From: Hyphomicrobiales bacterium
Lineage (GTDB): Bacteria > Pseudomonadota > Alphaproteobacteria > Rhizobiales > Methyloligellaceae
Assembly: GCA_021775555.1 (NCBI GenBank)
Contig: JAJFHP010000040.1
Location: 1-64,000 of the forward strand
DNA length: 64,000 nt
Reading direction: 5' to 3'
Under the pieces are notes generated by a model that was not told the DNA's origin, searched no databases, and worked only from the letters and a program-made list of their open reading frames with translations. This document shows, piece after piece, positions 19,262 through 30,657 of the stretch. Every line of letters starts with the position of its first letter. Positions within the stretch are counted from its first letter, which is position 1. The position numbers and the translations under genes were made by a program.

Positions 19262-19669
19262 ATGGCCGACACCTTCACATTCGAGCTGGTTTCACCAGAA
19301 AGGCTTCTGATTTCAGAGCCCGTGGAAAGCGTTGTGGTACCGGGATCAGAGGGCGACTTTCAAGTGCTGGCCCACCATGCTCCTGTACTATCCACTCTCC
19401 GGCCGGGACTGCTGGATGTGGTTCTGCCGGGAGGCAAGGAGCGGCGTATTTTCCTGCGCGGCGGATTTGCGGAAGCGGGACCCGAGAGCCTCACCGTGCT
19501 GGCGCAGTACGCGATTGACTCAGCCGACCTCAACAAGTCCGCTCTGGCGCAGGAAATCACGAACGCGGAAGAAGACGTGGCTGACGCCAAGGTCGATCAA
19601 ACCCGCGACAAGGCGCAAGGTGCGCTGGACCGGCTGAAGCTGATTCGCGATACGCTTGGATTGGGCTAG
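19262..19669 (+). CDS. atpC: F1F0 ATP synthase subunit epsilon
   Basis: Small stalk subunit of 135 residues. The N-terminal beta sandwich (FELVSPERLLIS ... VVPGSEGDFQVLAHHAPVLSTLRPG) is diagnostic, and the C-terminal part forms the two helices that can inhibit ATP hydrolysis. It closes the F1 operon; no clear rho-independent terminator was found in the about 100 bases that follow. Confidence 0.95.
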   Translation: MADTFTFELVSPERLLISEPVESVVVPGSEGDFQVLAHHAPVLSTLRPGLLDVVLPGGKERRIFLRGGFAEAGPESLTVLAQYAIDSADLNKSALAQEITNAEEDVADAKVDQTRDKAQGALDRLKLIRDTLGLG

Positions 19670-19770
19670 CTCCACACTCCGCGATTAGCCTCCAGATAAA
19701 CCGAAAAACAACACTTTACAGCTATCGTAGCGTCCAGATCGGGCGCCATTTTGTTGTGTGAGTATGTGTT

Positions 19771-20232
19771 GTGCAGGTTTTGAAAAACACACCTGAAAAA
19801 CTCGTTCTTGAGGAACGCTATACCTTTTTCGCCGGAACAGCCTGGTTTTCCGCCATGACGCTGATCTATGGCATTTATAACAAGTGGCCTGAACTTGACG
19901 ACCCCAGCAAATGGGGTATGGGCGCCACCTGTCTGGGGTTTATCGCCGTTACGGTCTATTTCCTGCGCCCTTCCATTTTTGAATTCGACCGGCCTGCCAA
20001 CCATTTCCGCTGGACCAAACCGGGGCTCTTCAAATCCTATTCAGGAGAAACACCGCTTGACCAGATCAAGCGCGTGCGTGTCGATTCAACCGACTGCGAC
20101 GGATCCAAGGGATACCGGGTGCTGGTGGAAACACGCGGAGCGACGATTCCCTTCCAGCACGCCTACACCACAAGCCAGGCCAGCCATCACCAACAGATCG
20201 TGGGCCTGATCCGCAACTGGCTTGAGAACTAG
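19771..20232 (+). CDS. Small two-helix membrane protein of unknown function
   Basis: Predicted inner-membrane protein of 153 residues, starting GTG at 19771. Two hydrophobic segments (FFAGTAWFSAMTLIYGI, about 18-34, and MGATCLGFIAVTVYF, about 51-65) are followed by a soluble domain that alternates short strands (IFEFDRPANHFRW, PLDQIKRVRVDS, YRVLVETRGATIPF), the look of a bacterial PH-like domain. I do not recognise a named family. Its TAG stop codon and that of rppH on the other strand share the palindrome CTAG (20229-20232), so the two genes converge with overlapping stops. Confidence 0.65.
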   Translation: MQVLKNTPEKLVLEERYTFFAGTAWFSAMTLIYGIYNKWPELDDPSKWGMGATCLGFIAVTVYFLRPSIFEFDRPANHFRWTKPGLFKSYSGETPLDQIKRVRVDSTDCDGSKGYRVLVETRGATIPFQHAYTTSQASHHQQIVGLIRNWLEN

Positions 20233-20732
20233 CCCTTCGCGAGCTGGGCAAACTCCCTCACCAGCTCTTGATAGATGGGCCGTTTGAAATCAACGATACG
20301 CGTCACAGTCTCCTCGAGTGGGACCCATTTCCAGTCATCAAATTCTGCCTTGGCGCCCATGGGGGCGTCGATATTGATATCGTCATCGCCACCAAGAAAT
20401 CGCATGGCGAACCATTTCTGGGCCTGCCCGCGATATTTACCTTTCAGCCCGATGCCTAGAGCCTCTTCGGGCAAATCATATCTGAGCCAGCGCGGGCATT
20501 CACCGATGATTTCAGCATCTGCCGTGCCGGTTTCCTCTTCCAGTTCGCGCATGGCCGCCTGGGTCGGGCTTTCGTTCTCATCAATCCCCCCTTGCGGCAT
20601 CTGCCACAAGGAGGGAGAAACATCGCCTTCCCACTTGGCAATGCGGCGGCCAACCCAAACCAGACCCGTGGCATTGAACAGTACGATGCCGACGCAGGGC
20701 CTGTATGGCAGCTTTGAGAAATCCCTGGGCAT
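20229..20732 (-). CDS. rppH: RNA pyrophosphohydrolase (Nudix)
   Basis: Cytosolic enzyme that removes pyrophosphate from the 5' end of triphosphorylated mRNA and so starts its decay. The Nudix box GGIDENESPTQAAMRELEEE is complete. YRPCVGIVLFNATGLVWVGRR at the start and LPEEA...KGKYRGQAQKWFAMRF are typical of RppH/IalA proteins. I chose ATG 20732 (167 residues, MPRDFSKLPYRPCVG), which matches family length; the longer frame would run into the polysaccharide deacetylase gene just upstream. It is the last gene of the envC-ctpA-deacetylase-rppH run, conserved in Hyphomicrobiales. Confidence 0.92.
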   Translation of the reverse strand: MPRDFSKLPYRPCVGIVLFNATGLVWVGRRIAKWEGDVSPSLWQMPQGGIDENESPTQAAMRELEEETGTADAEIIGECPRWLRYDLPEEALGIGLKGKYRGQAQKWFAMRFLGGDDDINIDAPMGAKAEFDDWKWVPLEETVTRIVDFKRPIYQELVREFAQLAKG

Positions 20733-20748
20733 GGGGCTAAGCGGCGGA

Positions 20749-21888
20749 TCAGGTTTGCTTGTCGGAGCGCACGGCAGCACTGATGGGGATGAGTTCGATC
20801 CCCTTGGATTGCAGGGTGCGCACCCATACGGAAACCCGTCCGATGGTCAGTGGCAGGCTGGAGCCAATGCCGATGGCGATGCCGTTTTCCTGAGCCAGCG
20901 TTTCAAGCTTTTTCAGCGCCAAGTCTATTTCCTTGCCGTTGCGTTCTTCGTCGACAGTGATTTGGGAAACACTGAAATCGAGCCCGAGATCACGAGCTAT
21001 CTGCCCGGCAGTGGAGCGTCCTGCTGTCCCGTCATCAAGATAGAGGAGACCACGCGATTTCACCTCCTCAAGGACCGGTAAAAAAGCATCCTGGGCCGCG
21101 GCAAACTTTGCTCCCATCTGGTTGGTAATCCCGGTATAGCCGGTAAAACGCGACATGATCCAATGCAGCCGCTTGATATTCTCCTCAGGCGGCAGGCTGG
21201 TGAGGAGTGTGTGCGGGCCAGGGTCATTGTCAGGATAGTCAAACGGCTCAAGCGGCACTTCCAGCATCACTTCATGACCCGCATCGCGTGATTTGCGCAC
21301 CCAGCCATCCAGATTGCGGCCATAAGGGCCGAATGCCAGGGACACGGCACCGGGCAATGAGTCTATGGCCTGGGTTGTTGCCACTTCAGATAAACCCATT
21401 CCGGTGATGAGCAGGGCTATGCGCGCCGATTGGCCCGGACCAGGGTTAACCGGACCTTTGACAGGCCGGGCGTAAACCTGGCTCGGACGGCGGCCGTCAG
21501 ACGCAATCTTCGGCAATGGTCCGTAGCGGGACGTCTCCACCACGGCGCGCATCGGAACCGGCGGGAGTGATCCACCTTGTGCGGCCGCCGATGTCATCGC
21601 GGCATCGGCTTGGGAAACTCCGGCAACCGGCATTTGAGTTCCGGAAAAAGCTTGGCTGGGAACGGTCTGCTGTACCGGTCCCTCGGAGGGCAACGGCACC
21701 AGCGGCGTGATTTCTTTCACATCTGGCACATTGGCAGCCGTTTGCCCGGCCATGGGTCTGCTGTTGGGATCAATCGCGATGACAACGACAGGCTCCCCGC
21801 CCATCGGATCGGCACGCATCACAAACCAGCCAAGGATGGTGGCGATCAGCCCCAGGGCCACCGCGGAAGTTATGGCAAGCGCCTTCAT
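20749..21888 (-). CDS. Divergent polysaccharide deacetylase family protein (YibQ-like)
   Basis: Predicted periplasmic or membrane-anchored protein of 379 residues. An N-terminal hydrophobic segment (ITSAVALGLIATILGWFVM, about 6-24) anchors or exports it. A Pro/Ala-rich linker follows, then the divergent deacetylase domain (about 155-375): ARIALLITGMGLS, LPGAVSLAFGPYG, HEVMLEVPLEPFDYPDNDPGP, and LYLDDGTAGRS. The canonical catalytic residues of true polysaccharide deacetylases are not all present, so catalytic activity is unproven. The gene always tends to accompany envC and ctpA, which points to a peptidoglycan-related role. Confidence 0.85.
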   Translation of the reverse strand: MKALAITSAVALGLIATILGWFVMRADPMGGEPVVVIAIDPNSRPMAGQTAANVPDVKEITPLVPLPSEGPVQQTVPSQAFSGTQMPVAGVSQADAAMTSAAAQGGSLPPVPMRAVVETSRYGPLPKIASDGRRPSQVYARPVKGPVNPGPGQSARIALLITGMGLSEVATTQAIDSLPGAVSLAFGPYGRNLDGWVRKSRDAGHEVMLEVPLEPFDYPDNDPGPHTLLTSLPPEENIKRLHWIMSRFTGYTGITNQMGAKFAAAQDAFLPVLEEVKSRGLLYLDDGTAGRSTAGQIARDLGLDFSVSQITVDEERNGKEIDLALKKLETLAQENGIAIGIGSSLPLTIGRVSVWVRTLQSKGIELIPISAAVRSDKQT

Positions 21889-21960
21889 TGTGCCTCAGTG
21901 TCCAGACCCTGGAATATTTGAATACATCCAGGCCACCCGCTCCGGTTCATCAAAACCGCT

Positions 21961-23277
21961 CTAGTTTTCCGCCGATTCCTTTTCCGGCTTGATATCCGCT
22001 TTCAGGCCACGGATGAAGTTCAGCGCATATTTGAGCTGGCTGTCCTTCTCCTTGTCTTTCGGCACATAGGCGGAACTCCCCGAAGCTTCCTTCTCGTCCT
22101 TGTTTATGAGGTGTCCGCGCAACCCGGCTTCGCCGCGTGGCTTCTGGGCCCGCTTTTTCAGCTCTTCGGGCAATTCCTGTTCAACCACGACATTGGGATC
22201 AATCCCCTTTGCCTGGATGGAACGCCCTGACGGTGTGAAATAACGTGCCGTCGTCAGCCGGATCGCGCCATTGCCATCAAGCGGAATGATCGTCTGTACC
22301 GAGCCCTTGCCGAATGACCGCGTGCCTATGATCGTGCCGCGGCGCAAATCCTGAATGGCGCCAGCCACGATTTCAGACGCGCTCGCCGAACCGCCATTGA
22401 TCAGGACAGCAAGCTTCTTGCCATCGGTAATATCACCGGCGCGGGCATTGGAACGCTGGGTCTCCTGAAGGTTACGTCCGCGCGTAAGTACGATGGCACC
22501 CTTGTCGAGGAAAGCGTCGGACACCGATATCGCCTGGTCCAGCAAACCGCCTGGATTGTTGCGCAGATCTATCACATAGCCCTTGAGATCCTTGCCAATT
22601 TCCTTTTTCAACTTGCCAACCGCCTTCTTGAGCTCGCTATAGGTCTGCTCGTTGAAGGTGGTGATACGGATATAGCCAACCTTGCCCTCGGCGCGCGATT
22701 TAACCGGGTTGATGCGGATCACGTCGCGCACCACCTTGATCTTCAAAGGTTCTTCCTCGCCCTTGCGCACCACAGTGAGGGTGATTGGCGTATTGATGCG
22801 GCCTCGCATCTTTTCTACCGCCTCCTGAAGGGTCAGGCCCTGAATCTGCTCGTCATCCAGATGGGTGATATAATCGCCTGACTGGAGGCCAGCCTTGTCG
22901 GCAGGGGTATCCTCGATTGGCGACACCACTTTAACGACACCCTTTTCCATGGTGACTTCTATGCCAAGCCCGCCAAACTCACCGCGGGTCTGAACCTGCA
23001 TGTCCCGGAAATGCTTGGCATTGAGATAGGATGAATGGGGATCAAGCGCACTCAACATGCCGTTGATCGCCGACTCGATCAGCTTGTCGTCTTCGGGCTG
23101 CTCCACATAATCGGCCCGCACCCGTTCCAGAACATCCCCGAACAGATCAAGCTGCCGGTAGATTTCGGAATTGGCTGCGATCGCGCTGTGGCTCCGGGTC
23201 AGGTTCAATACCGCTGTACCCGCCGCCAGACCAGCCAGAATTAAAAAAGCCCAAAGTACGAATTCGGGTCTGCGCAT
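21961..23277 (-). CDS. ctpA: Carboxy-terminal processing protease CtpA (S41)
   Basis: Periplasmic serine protease of 438 residues that trims or degrades envelope proteins, often peptidoglycan hydrolases. It has an N-terminal signal/anchor (ILAGLAAGTAVLNL), a PDZ domain (about 95-170, GLGIEVTMEKGVVKVVSP) and the S41 catalytic domain with the nucleophile Ser in NGGSASASEIVAGA and the Lys in SFGKGSVQTIIPLDG. The C-terminus is charged and variable. Its ATG overlaps the stop codon of envC by one base (TAATG), so the pair is translationally coupled. Confidence 0.93.
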   Translation of the reverse strand: MRRPEFVLWAFLILAGLAAGTAVLNLTRSHSAIAANSEIYRQLDLFGDVLERVRADYVEQPEDDKLIESAINGMLSALDPHSSYLNAKHFRDMQVQTRGEFGGLGIEVTMEKGVVKVVSPIEDTPADKAGLQSGDYITHLDDEQIQGLTLQEAVEKMRGRINTPITLTVVRKGEEEPLKIKVVRDVIRINPVKSRAEGKVGYIRITTFNEQTYSELKKAVGKLKKEIGKDLKGYVIDLRNNPGGLLDQAISVSDAFLDKGAIVLTRGRNLQETQRSNARAGDITDGKKLAVLINGGSASASEIVAGAIQDLRRGTIIGTRSFGKGSVQTIIPLDGNGAIRLTTARYFTPSGRSIQAKGIDPNVVVEQELPEELKKRAQKPRGEAGLRGHLINKDEKEASGSSAYVPKDKEKDSQLKYALNFIRGLKADIKPEKESAEN

Positions 23278-24650
23278 TATCCTTCACCCCTTTCAGGATT
23301 TCCGGTCCACCATGGACCTGAATCAATTGACTGGCCGTCCTTGCGAAATTCTACATACAGGACCGGGCCCGGTTTATTACTTTTATCTTTGTCGCCTTTA
23401 TCATTCCTGCTTTGCGCTAATGCGCCCATGACCGCCACCGGTTCGCCAGCAAGAACAAACTGGCCTATACCCACATCGATTCGTTGCATACCGGCCAGAA
23501 GGATATGATACCCCCCGCCGGCATTTATGATCAAGAGTTGCCCATAGGTACGGAACTCGTCGGCATATGCAACCCAGCCGTCAACAGGCGATGTAACCTG
23601 GGCATTCGGACGGCTGGCAATCGAGATGCCTTTTGTCTTTTCGCCCAGCTCGTTTGTCCCGCCAAAGCCGCGTACCTGCCTTCCACTGACGGGGCGGGCG
23701 AGTTTGCCCCTCGTGGTGATGAATTCCATTGCCGGCTTAAGCCTGCCTGGGCTGAGGAATGCCACCTTCGTGACCTTGTCCGGCTTGACCTCAACCACAG
23801 CGCGGCCCTTGCGTTTTGCGGCTTCCGCAAGCGCTTTTTCCCGGGCCCGCTTGGCGGCAATTTCGGCCTCATATTGCGCCAGACCCGCAGCCGCTATTTC
23901 CTTATCCATACGCTGCACCAGTTCACCCAGATAGCTCACGGCGCTGGCGTGACGCTTTGCCGCTTCACGGATTTTGGCCAGTTTCGTCTGGCGTGATTTT
24001 TCCAGTGTCTGTTTCTCGGCAATCAAACCACCTATCCGATCACGTGCGGCAATCAAATTATCGTTTTCAGACTTCAATTTATCGCGTTCAAGTTTGATAC
24101 CCTCACCAAAGCGCAAAAGATCATCAAGCTCCGCGCTCAGCCCGTCAGCCTGGGATTTGAGTTCAGGGAACACCGAGGCCATCAGCATGGCAGACCGCAC
24201 CATCTTCAGGGCATCGTTGCGCCGGGTCACAAGAGCTGGTGGCGGCTGGCGGCCAATGCGCTGCATCGCGGAGAGAAGACGGGCAATGGTGGCATGACGC
24301 TCACCCATGGAGGCGCGTACCTGTGCCTCCTGGCCCGAAAGCGTTTCAAGCCGCGCTTCGATAGCCGTTAATTTTGTTTCACTTGCCTGCACTCGCCTGG
24401 CCGTTGCAATCAGGTTTTCGTTCAGCGCAGCCCGTTCACGCCCAAGCCTTTCAAGATCGCCGGAAATTTCCTTTTCACGGGCACGGGTCGCCTCCAGATC
24501 CCGCTGTGAGTCCTGCAACTGCTTCTTTGCATCTTTCTGGTCCACCTGCTCCTGCGCGGCAGCAGGATGCAGGGCAAAGACCATGAGCGCAAAGAATGCT
24601 GTAGCAAGACGCGCTATGGTCTCTCGACGCAGTGGGGCGAAAACACTCAT
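23277..24650 (-). CDS. envC: EnvC-like murein hydrolase activator
   Basis: Predicted periplasmic coiled-coil protein that activates amidases at the septum. I chose ATG 24650 (457 residues): it has GGAAG upstream and begins a signal peptide ending HPAAAQE. Residues about 35-250 are heptad-rich coiled coil. The C-terminal LytM domain is degenerate: KTKGISI stands where active M23 enzymes have the HxGxD metal ligands, and INAGGGYHILLAGM replaces the HGxxxxTxYxHL segment. So it is probably an activator, not an enzyme, as in E. coli EnvC. It is coupled to ctpA, whose product may degrade it or its partner. Confidence 0.88.
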   Translation of the reverse strand: MSVFAPLRRETIARLATAFFALMVFALHPAAAQEQVDQKDAKKQLQDSQRDLEATRAREKEISGDLERLGRERAALNENLIATARRVQASETKLTAIEARLETLSGQEAQVRASMGERHATIARLLSAMQRIGRQPPPALVTRRNDALKMVRSAMLMASVFPELKSQADGLSAELDDLLRFGEGIKLERDKLKSENDNLIAARDRIGGLIAEKQTLEKSRQTKLAKIREAAKRHASAVSYLGELVQRMDKEIAAAGLAQYEAEIAAKRAREKALAEAAKRKGRAVVEVKPDKVTKVAFLSPGRLKPAMEFITTRGKLARPVSGRQVRGFGGTNELGEKTKGISIASRPNAQVTSPVDGWVAYADEFRTYGQLLIINAGGGYHILLAGMQRIDVGIGQFVLAGEPVAVMGALAQSRNDKGDKDKSNKPGPVLYVEFRKDGQSIDSGPWWTGNPERGEG

Positions 24651-24706
24651 ATGTCTTCCAATAAGCCCTGGCTGTGTCCGGGACAAGGCATAAGGCCCTA
24701 CTCCTT

Positions 24707-25189
24707 TCAACTGCGGTGATAGGGATGACCAGCCAGTATGGTCACAGCCCGGTAAACCTGCTCCACAAGAACCACCCTTGCCAGTCCATGAGGTAAGGTT
24801 AGGGTACTGAGTGAAATGATGCGCGCAGCCTTTTCCCCTATTGCTTCTCCCAGACCATCGGGCCCGCCGATTATGAAACACAGATTTGAGGTCCCCGCAT
24901 CGCGCTGCTTGCCCAGAAGGCGGGCAAATTGCTCACTGGTATGCGCATCACCTTTTTCATCCAGAGCGACCAGGGTTGATACATCGGGGATTTTGGCAAG
25001 CAGTGTTCCGCCTTCTTCAAAGCGGCGTTCTTTTGCACTGCCCTTGCGCGATTCTGAGATTTCAATGCAAGCAAGCGGCCCTAGGCCAAGCGCCTTGCCT
25101 GCAGGCGTCACCCGCTTCGCGTAGCGCTGGTAGAGATCGCGGTCCGGCCCCGCTTTCAGTTTGCCAACGGCGCCAATGGTCAGGTGCAT
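24707..25189 (-). CDS. rlmH: 23S rRNA pseudouridine-1915 N3-methyltransferase
   Basis: SPOUT-class methyltransferase that modifies helix 69 of 23S rRNA on assembled ribosomes. The 160 residues from ATG 25189 (MHLTIGAVGKLKAGPDRDL) match the family. FIIGGPDGLGE forms the trefoil knot that binds S-adenosylmethionine, and the C-terminus LVEQVYRAVTILAGHPYHR is diagnostic. It follows rsfS by 22 bases on the same strand. Confidence 0.95.
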   Translation of the reverse strand: MHLTIGAVGKLKAGPDRDLYQRYAKRVTPAGKALGLGPLACIEISESRKGSAKERRFEEGGTLLAKIPDVSTLVALDEKGDAHTSEQFARLLGKQRDAGTSNLCFIIGGPDGLGEAIGEKAARIISLSTLTLPHGLARVVLVEQVYRAVTILAGHPYHRS

Positions 25190-25211
25190 CTGAAAACACC
25201 GCACGGACCGC

Positions 25212-25622
25212 CTAGATGGCGATGCGTTCGTCCGGCCGGTCCGCCGTCCACATTTTTTCCAGATTATAAAAATCGCGAACTTCAGGCCGGAAGATGTGCA
25301 CGATCACATCGCCACCGTCGATCAGCACCCAGTCGCAATGGGGCAGGCCCTCGACCCTGGCGCCAAATTCGGTTGCCTGCTTAATCTTTTTGGCAAGCTG
25401 ATTGGCAATCGCGCCCACATGGCGGTTGGAGCGACCCGTCGAGATGACCATATGGTCCGCTATCGAGGATTTGCCCTCAAGGTCGATGGACGTCACGTCC
25501 AGCGCCTTGGCTTCATCAAGAGTCTCGAGAATGAGACCAAGTAACGTGTCCGAAGCTTCCTCATTTTGAGCAATCTTGGACGCAGGCGCGCCTTTAGAGG
25601 CGCCCTTGCGAGAGGTTCCCAT
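25212..25622 (-). CDS. rsfS: Ribosomal silencing factor RsfS
   Basis: Binds ribosomal protein L14 and blocks subunit joining under nutrient limitation. 136 residues with family features SSIADHMVISTGRSNRHV, GLPHCDWVLIDGGDVIVHIF and REFYNLE-like RDFYNLEKMW. The order nadD-rsfS-rlmH on one strand is the common bacterial arrangement. The first 20 residues are a charged extension. Confidence 0.94.
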   Translation of the reverse strand: MGTSRKGASKGAPASKIAQNEEASDTLLGLILETLDEAKALDVTSIDLEGKSSIADHMVISTGRSNRHVGAIANQLAKKIKQATEFGARVEGLPHCDWVLIDGGDVIVHIFRPEVRDFYNLEKMWTADRPDERIAI

Positions 25623-25745
25623 GTTTTGGTGGATGTCCTTTTGTCATACAGCCATTTAGCGCTTAAGCGATGGCTCTCCTGTTTTCAGGAGCGCAACGGC
25701 CCCAAGAATAGCCTGCGAATTAAGTCAATTTCAATACCCGGCTTA

Positions 25746-26348
25746 TTAATCATTCCGGATACCGCCAGCGCGCAGCCCTGTGGATGACAGTTCGGAGAGT
25801 GGTGCGCTTAGCAATGTCCATGCCGGGGGCTGGTAGCGGTATAGACCGTACGCATCGCTTTCATCCACGTAAACATGGGCAAAGCATTGGGCCGCTTTTC
25901 CTGAACGTGCAGCGTATCTGTAACCCGGACGGTCGATAACCGCGACTGGGGCCAGCCCTAGAATATCACGCCAGTTCTGCCAGTTATGGAAAGTGGCGAG
26001 ATTGTCCGCCCCCATGACCCAGATGAAACGGGTTCCGGGAAATCGCTTCGTGAGAAAGCCCAGCATGTCAGCGGTATAGGCGCTACCCCGCGACGCCTCG
26101 AAGCCGGTGACATCGATACGCGGATGAGATGCAAGCTTTTCGGCCTGCGCCAAGCGTTTGGCAAAGGATGCTTCATCACACTTGGTTTTAAGCGGATTGC
26201 CCGGCGTGACCAGCCACCAGAGCCGATCGAGTCCAAGACGCTTCAGCGCAATTTGTGAGATATGCAGATGCCCGGAATGCGGCGGATTAAAACTGCCCCC
26301 GAGCAGGCCGACGGTCATTCCGGCATAAGCCGGAGGTGGTTTCAGCAT
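25746..26348 (-). CDS. nadD: Nicotinate-nucleotide adenylyltransferase
   Basis: Transfers AMP from ATP to nicotinate mononucleotide in NAD synthesis. I chose ATG 26348, giving 200 residues; the frame stays open further upstream, but that part is read-through into proA. GLLGGSFNPPHSGHLHIS is the nucleotidyltransferase HxGH signature, and WVMGADNLATFHNW is the second conserved segment. The gene starts 25 bases after proA ends. The distance to rsfS (123 bases) suggests rsfS has some independence in expression. Confidence 0.93.
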   Translation of the reverse strand: MLKPPPAYAGMTVGLLGGSFNPPHSGHLHISQIALKRLGLDRLWWLVTPGNPLKTKCDEASFAKRLAQAEKLASHPRIDVTGFEASRGSAYTADMLGFLTKRFPGTRFIWVMGADNLATFHNWQNWRDILGLAPVAVIDRPGYRYAARSGKAAQCFAHVYVDESDAYGLYRYQPPAWTLLSAPLSELSSTGLRAGGIRND

Positions 26349-26373
26349 CACAGGCGGCACATCGCGCAAAGCA

Positions 26374-27666
26374 TCACCCGCCACGGGTCTGTCCCTTGCC
26401 GCGTACCACATATTTGAAACTGGTGAGCTGCTCCACACCGACAGGACCGCGCGCATGCATCTTGCCTGTGGCGATTCCAATTTCCGCGCCCATGCCGAAT
26501 TCACCGCCGTCGGCAAACTGGGTTGAGGCGTTGTGCAGCACGATGGCCGAATCCACCTTGTCCAGGAAAGCATCGGCCACCTTCTGGTCATCGGTGATAA
26601 TGCTGTCTGTATGGGCCGAGCCATATTGCTCAATATGATCGATGGCAGCCTCAGTGCCGTCCACCACTTTGACGGAAATCACGGCATCAAGATATTCGGT
26701 GCCCCAGTCATCATCGCTGGCGGGATGGACGCGGGAATCTACGGCTTGCGTCTCATCATCGCCGCGCACCTCGCATTCCGCATCAAGCAGCGCCGTCACG
26801 AGCGGTTTGAGATGTGTCTCTGCGCAGGACCGGTCCACCAGCAGGGATTCAGCAGCACCGCAGATACCCGTACGGCGCATCTTGGCGTTGACGGCAATCT
26901 CCATTGCCATGGTGAGATCTGCGGCTTCATGTACATAGACATGGCAGATGCCCTCCAGATGTGCGAACACCGGCACGCGTGCATCTGTTTGCACTCGCTC
27001 CACAAGGCTCTTGCCACCGCGCGGAACGATCACGTCAATAGTGCCATTCAACCCTTTCAGCATTTCTCCCACGGCGGAACGGTCGGTTGTGGGGACAATC
27101 TGGATCGCGTCTTCAGGCAATCCTGCCGATATCAGCCCCTCTTTGAGACAGGCATGAATGGCGCGCGCGGAATGCGCACTCTCGGAGCCTCCTCGCAGGA
27201 TGACCGCGTTGCCGGACTTCAGGCACAACCCACCGGCGTCCGCCGTTACATTGGGGCGGCTTTCATAGATGATACCAATGACGCCGAGCGGTGTGCGTAC
27301 GCGTTCTATCAGCAGCCCGTTGGGGCGCTCCCATGCGCCGATGACATCTCCTACCGGGTCATCAAGGTCTGCTATGTCCTCCAGCCCCTTGGCCATACCC
27401 TCGATCCGCTCCGGGTTGAGCATGAGCCTGTCGAGGAATGAAGCGGGGCGGCCCTTCTCAGCGGCTGCCGCCATGTCCTTTTCATTGGCCGCAAGGATAT
27501 TGTCCTCACTCGCGCGGATTGTTGCTGCCATGGCCTGCAGCGCGCTGGTCTTGGCTTCGGGTATGGCATTGGCAAGCACCCTGGCTGCAGCCTTGGCGCG
27601 TGCACCGATCGCGTCCATGAGGCCGACGACATCCTGATGCTGTTTTTCCATGACACTCGTGCTCAT
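26374..27666 (-). CDS. proA: Glutamate-5-semialdehyde dehydrogenase
   Basis: Second enzyme of proline synthesis: NADPH-dependent reduction of glutamyl 5-phosphate. The 430 residues are standard for the family. The catalytic Cys lies in [15 protein letters not shown], and [21 protein letters not shown] is the usual NADP-binding stretch. It starts on the base next to the stop codon of proB, so the two are translationally coupled and their products probably channel the unstable acyl phosphate. Confidence 0.95.
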   Translation of the reverse strand: MSTSVMEKQHQDVVGLMDAIGARAKAAARVLANAIPEAKTSALQAMAATIRASEDNILAANEKDMAAAAEKGRPASFLDRLMLNPERIEGMAKGLEDIADLDDPVGDVIGAWERPNGLLIERVRTPLGVIGIIYESRPNVTADAGGLCLKSGNAVILRGGSESAHSARAIHACLKEGLISAGLPEDAIQIVPTTDRSAVGEMLKGLNGTIDVIVPRGGKSLVERVQTDARVPVFAHLEGICHVYVHEAADLTMAMEIAVNAKMRRTGICGAAESLLVDRSCAETHLKPLVTALLDAECEVRGDDETQAVDSRVHPASDDDWGTEYLDAVISVKVVDGTEAAIDHIEQYGSAHTDSIITDDQKVADAFLDKVDSAIVLHNASTQFADGGEFGMGAEIGIATGKMHARGPVGVEQLTSFKYVVRGKGQTRGG

Positions 27667-29876
<2,210 letters not shown>

Positions 29877-29952
29877 CTACCAAAGCTATCTATCGGCGTG
29901 CAGATGGCGACGCAAGCAACCCAATTCAATTGGTGAAGCCGGAGAAGCACCC

Positions 29953-30546
29953 TCACGCCGCCCCCCACCGCTTCAGGCTCTCCCAGACAGAGCGCTCAAG
30001 CACAAACTCTTCTGAGGGAATGGAGGCATTCAATGCACCACAAGCACACATGCCAGTGCATGAAAACTGGAACCCACATTTTTCCAGCACCCGCCTTGAA
30101 CCGCGATTGGCAGCCCCGCAACGACCGATGATGCGCTCTATGTCCAGTATCGAAAATGTATAGTCAATAATTGCCTGCACCGCTTCGGTCGCCAGCCCAT
30201 TTCCCCAATGATGCTCACCCAGGAAATAGTTCAATTCAAGCTCGTCATTTTCATTGGGGATAATACCCGTTGCCCCCGCAATCTCACCATTCTTAAGCGT
30301 GATCAGGTAGGAGACATTATTCGGATCAGTATTTGTGCGTGTTGCTGCAATCCAGCTCTCAGCGTTTTTTTCCGAATAAGGATGCGGTAGATGGCTCATC
30401 TGCGAGGCAATAGCCATATTGTTGGCCACATGAGAAAATGGCACTGCATCGGCTGGTTCCGGCATGCGCAACACCAATCTCGCCGTTGCAATCGGCAGCA
30501 GCTTTATCGGTGCAATTCCGTTCTGTTCGTCACTTTGCTCATCCAT
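29953..30546 (-). CDS. GNAT acetyltransferase, RimJ/RimL type
   Basis: Predicted N-acetyltransferase of 197 residues. TARLVLRMPEPADAVPFSHV, GATGIIPNENDELELNYFLG and the acetyl-CoA loop HWGNGLATEAVQAIIDYTF are typical of the Acetyltransf_3 group, which includes acetylases of ribosomal proteins. The position between rpmA and obgE is common for this gene in Hyphomicrobiales, but the substrate is not established to my knowledge. Confidence 0.85.
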   Translation of the reverse strand: MDEQSDEQNGIAPIKLLPIATARLVLRMPEPADAVPFSHVANNMAIASQMSHLPHPYSEKNAESWIAATRTNTDPNNVSYLITLKNGEIAGATGIIPNENDELELNYFLGEHHWGNGLATEAVQAIIDYTFSILDIERIIGRCGAANRGSRRVLEKCGFQFSCTGMCACGALNASIPSEEFVLERSVWESLKRWGAA

Positions 30547-30561
30547 GGGTCCTCTCCGGTC

Positions 30562-30595
30562 AAAAGAAAAAGGGAAGATGGCATCCCATCTCCCC
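30562..30595 (-). terminator. Rho-independent terminator after rpmA
   Basis: On the minus strand GGGGAGATGG and CCATCTTCCC pair around a GATG loop, and the stem is followed by TTTTTCTTTT. It lies 63 bases after the rpmA stop codon and just before the GNAT gene. Confidence 0.85.
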
Positions 30596-30657
30596 TTGTT
30601 TGACCTTCACGATCCCCCGGTTCGACAGATGCCGGCGGGTCGTTATGAAAACCGCCG

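Noticed and set aside
20275-21081. 268-residue open frame on the plus strand
   Set aside because: It is antisense to rppH and the polysaccharide deacetylase gene and has low-complexity composition.
23277-24881. Longer EnvC start at 24881
   Set aside because: It would overlap rlmH and place 77 residues before the signal peptide; ATG 24650 has a good ribosome binding site.
25746-26633. 295-residue NadD
   Set aside because: The first 95 residues are read-through of proA in another frame; the nucleotidyltransferase fold starts right after ATG 26348.
26533-27441. 302-residue open frame on the plus strand
   Set aside because: It lies entirely opposite proA, has no ribosome binding site and no recognisable motif; it is a shadow of the GC-rich real gene.
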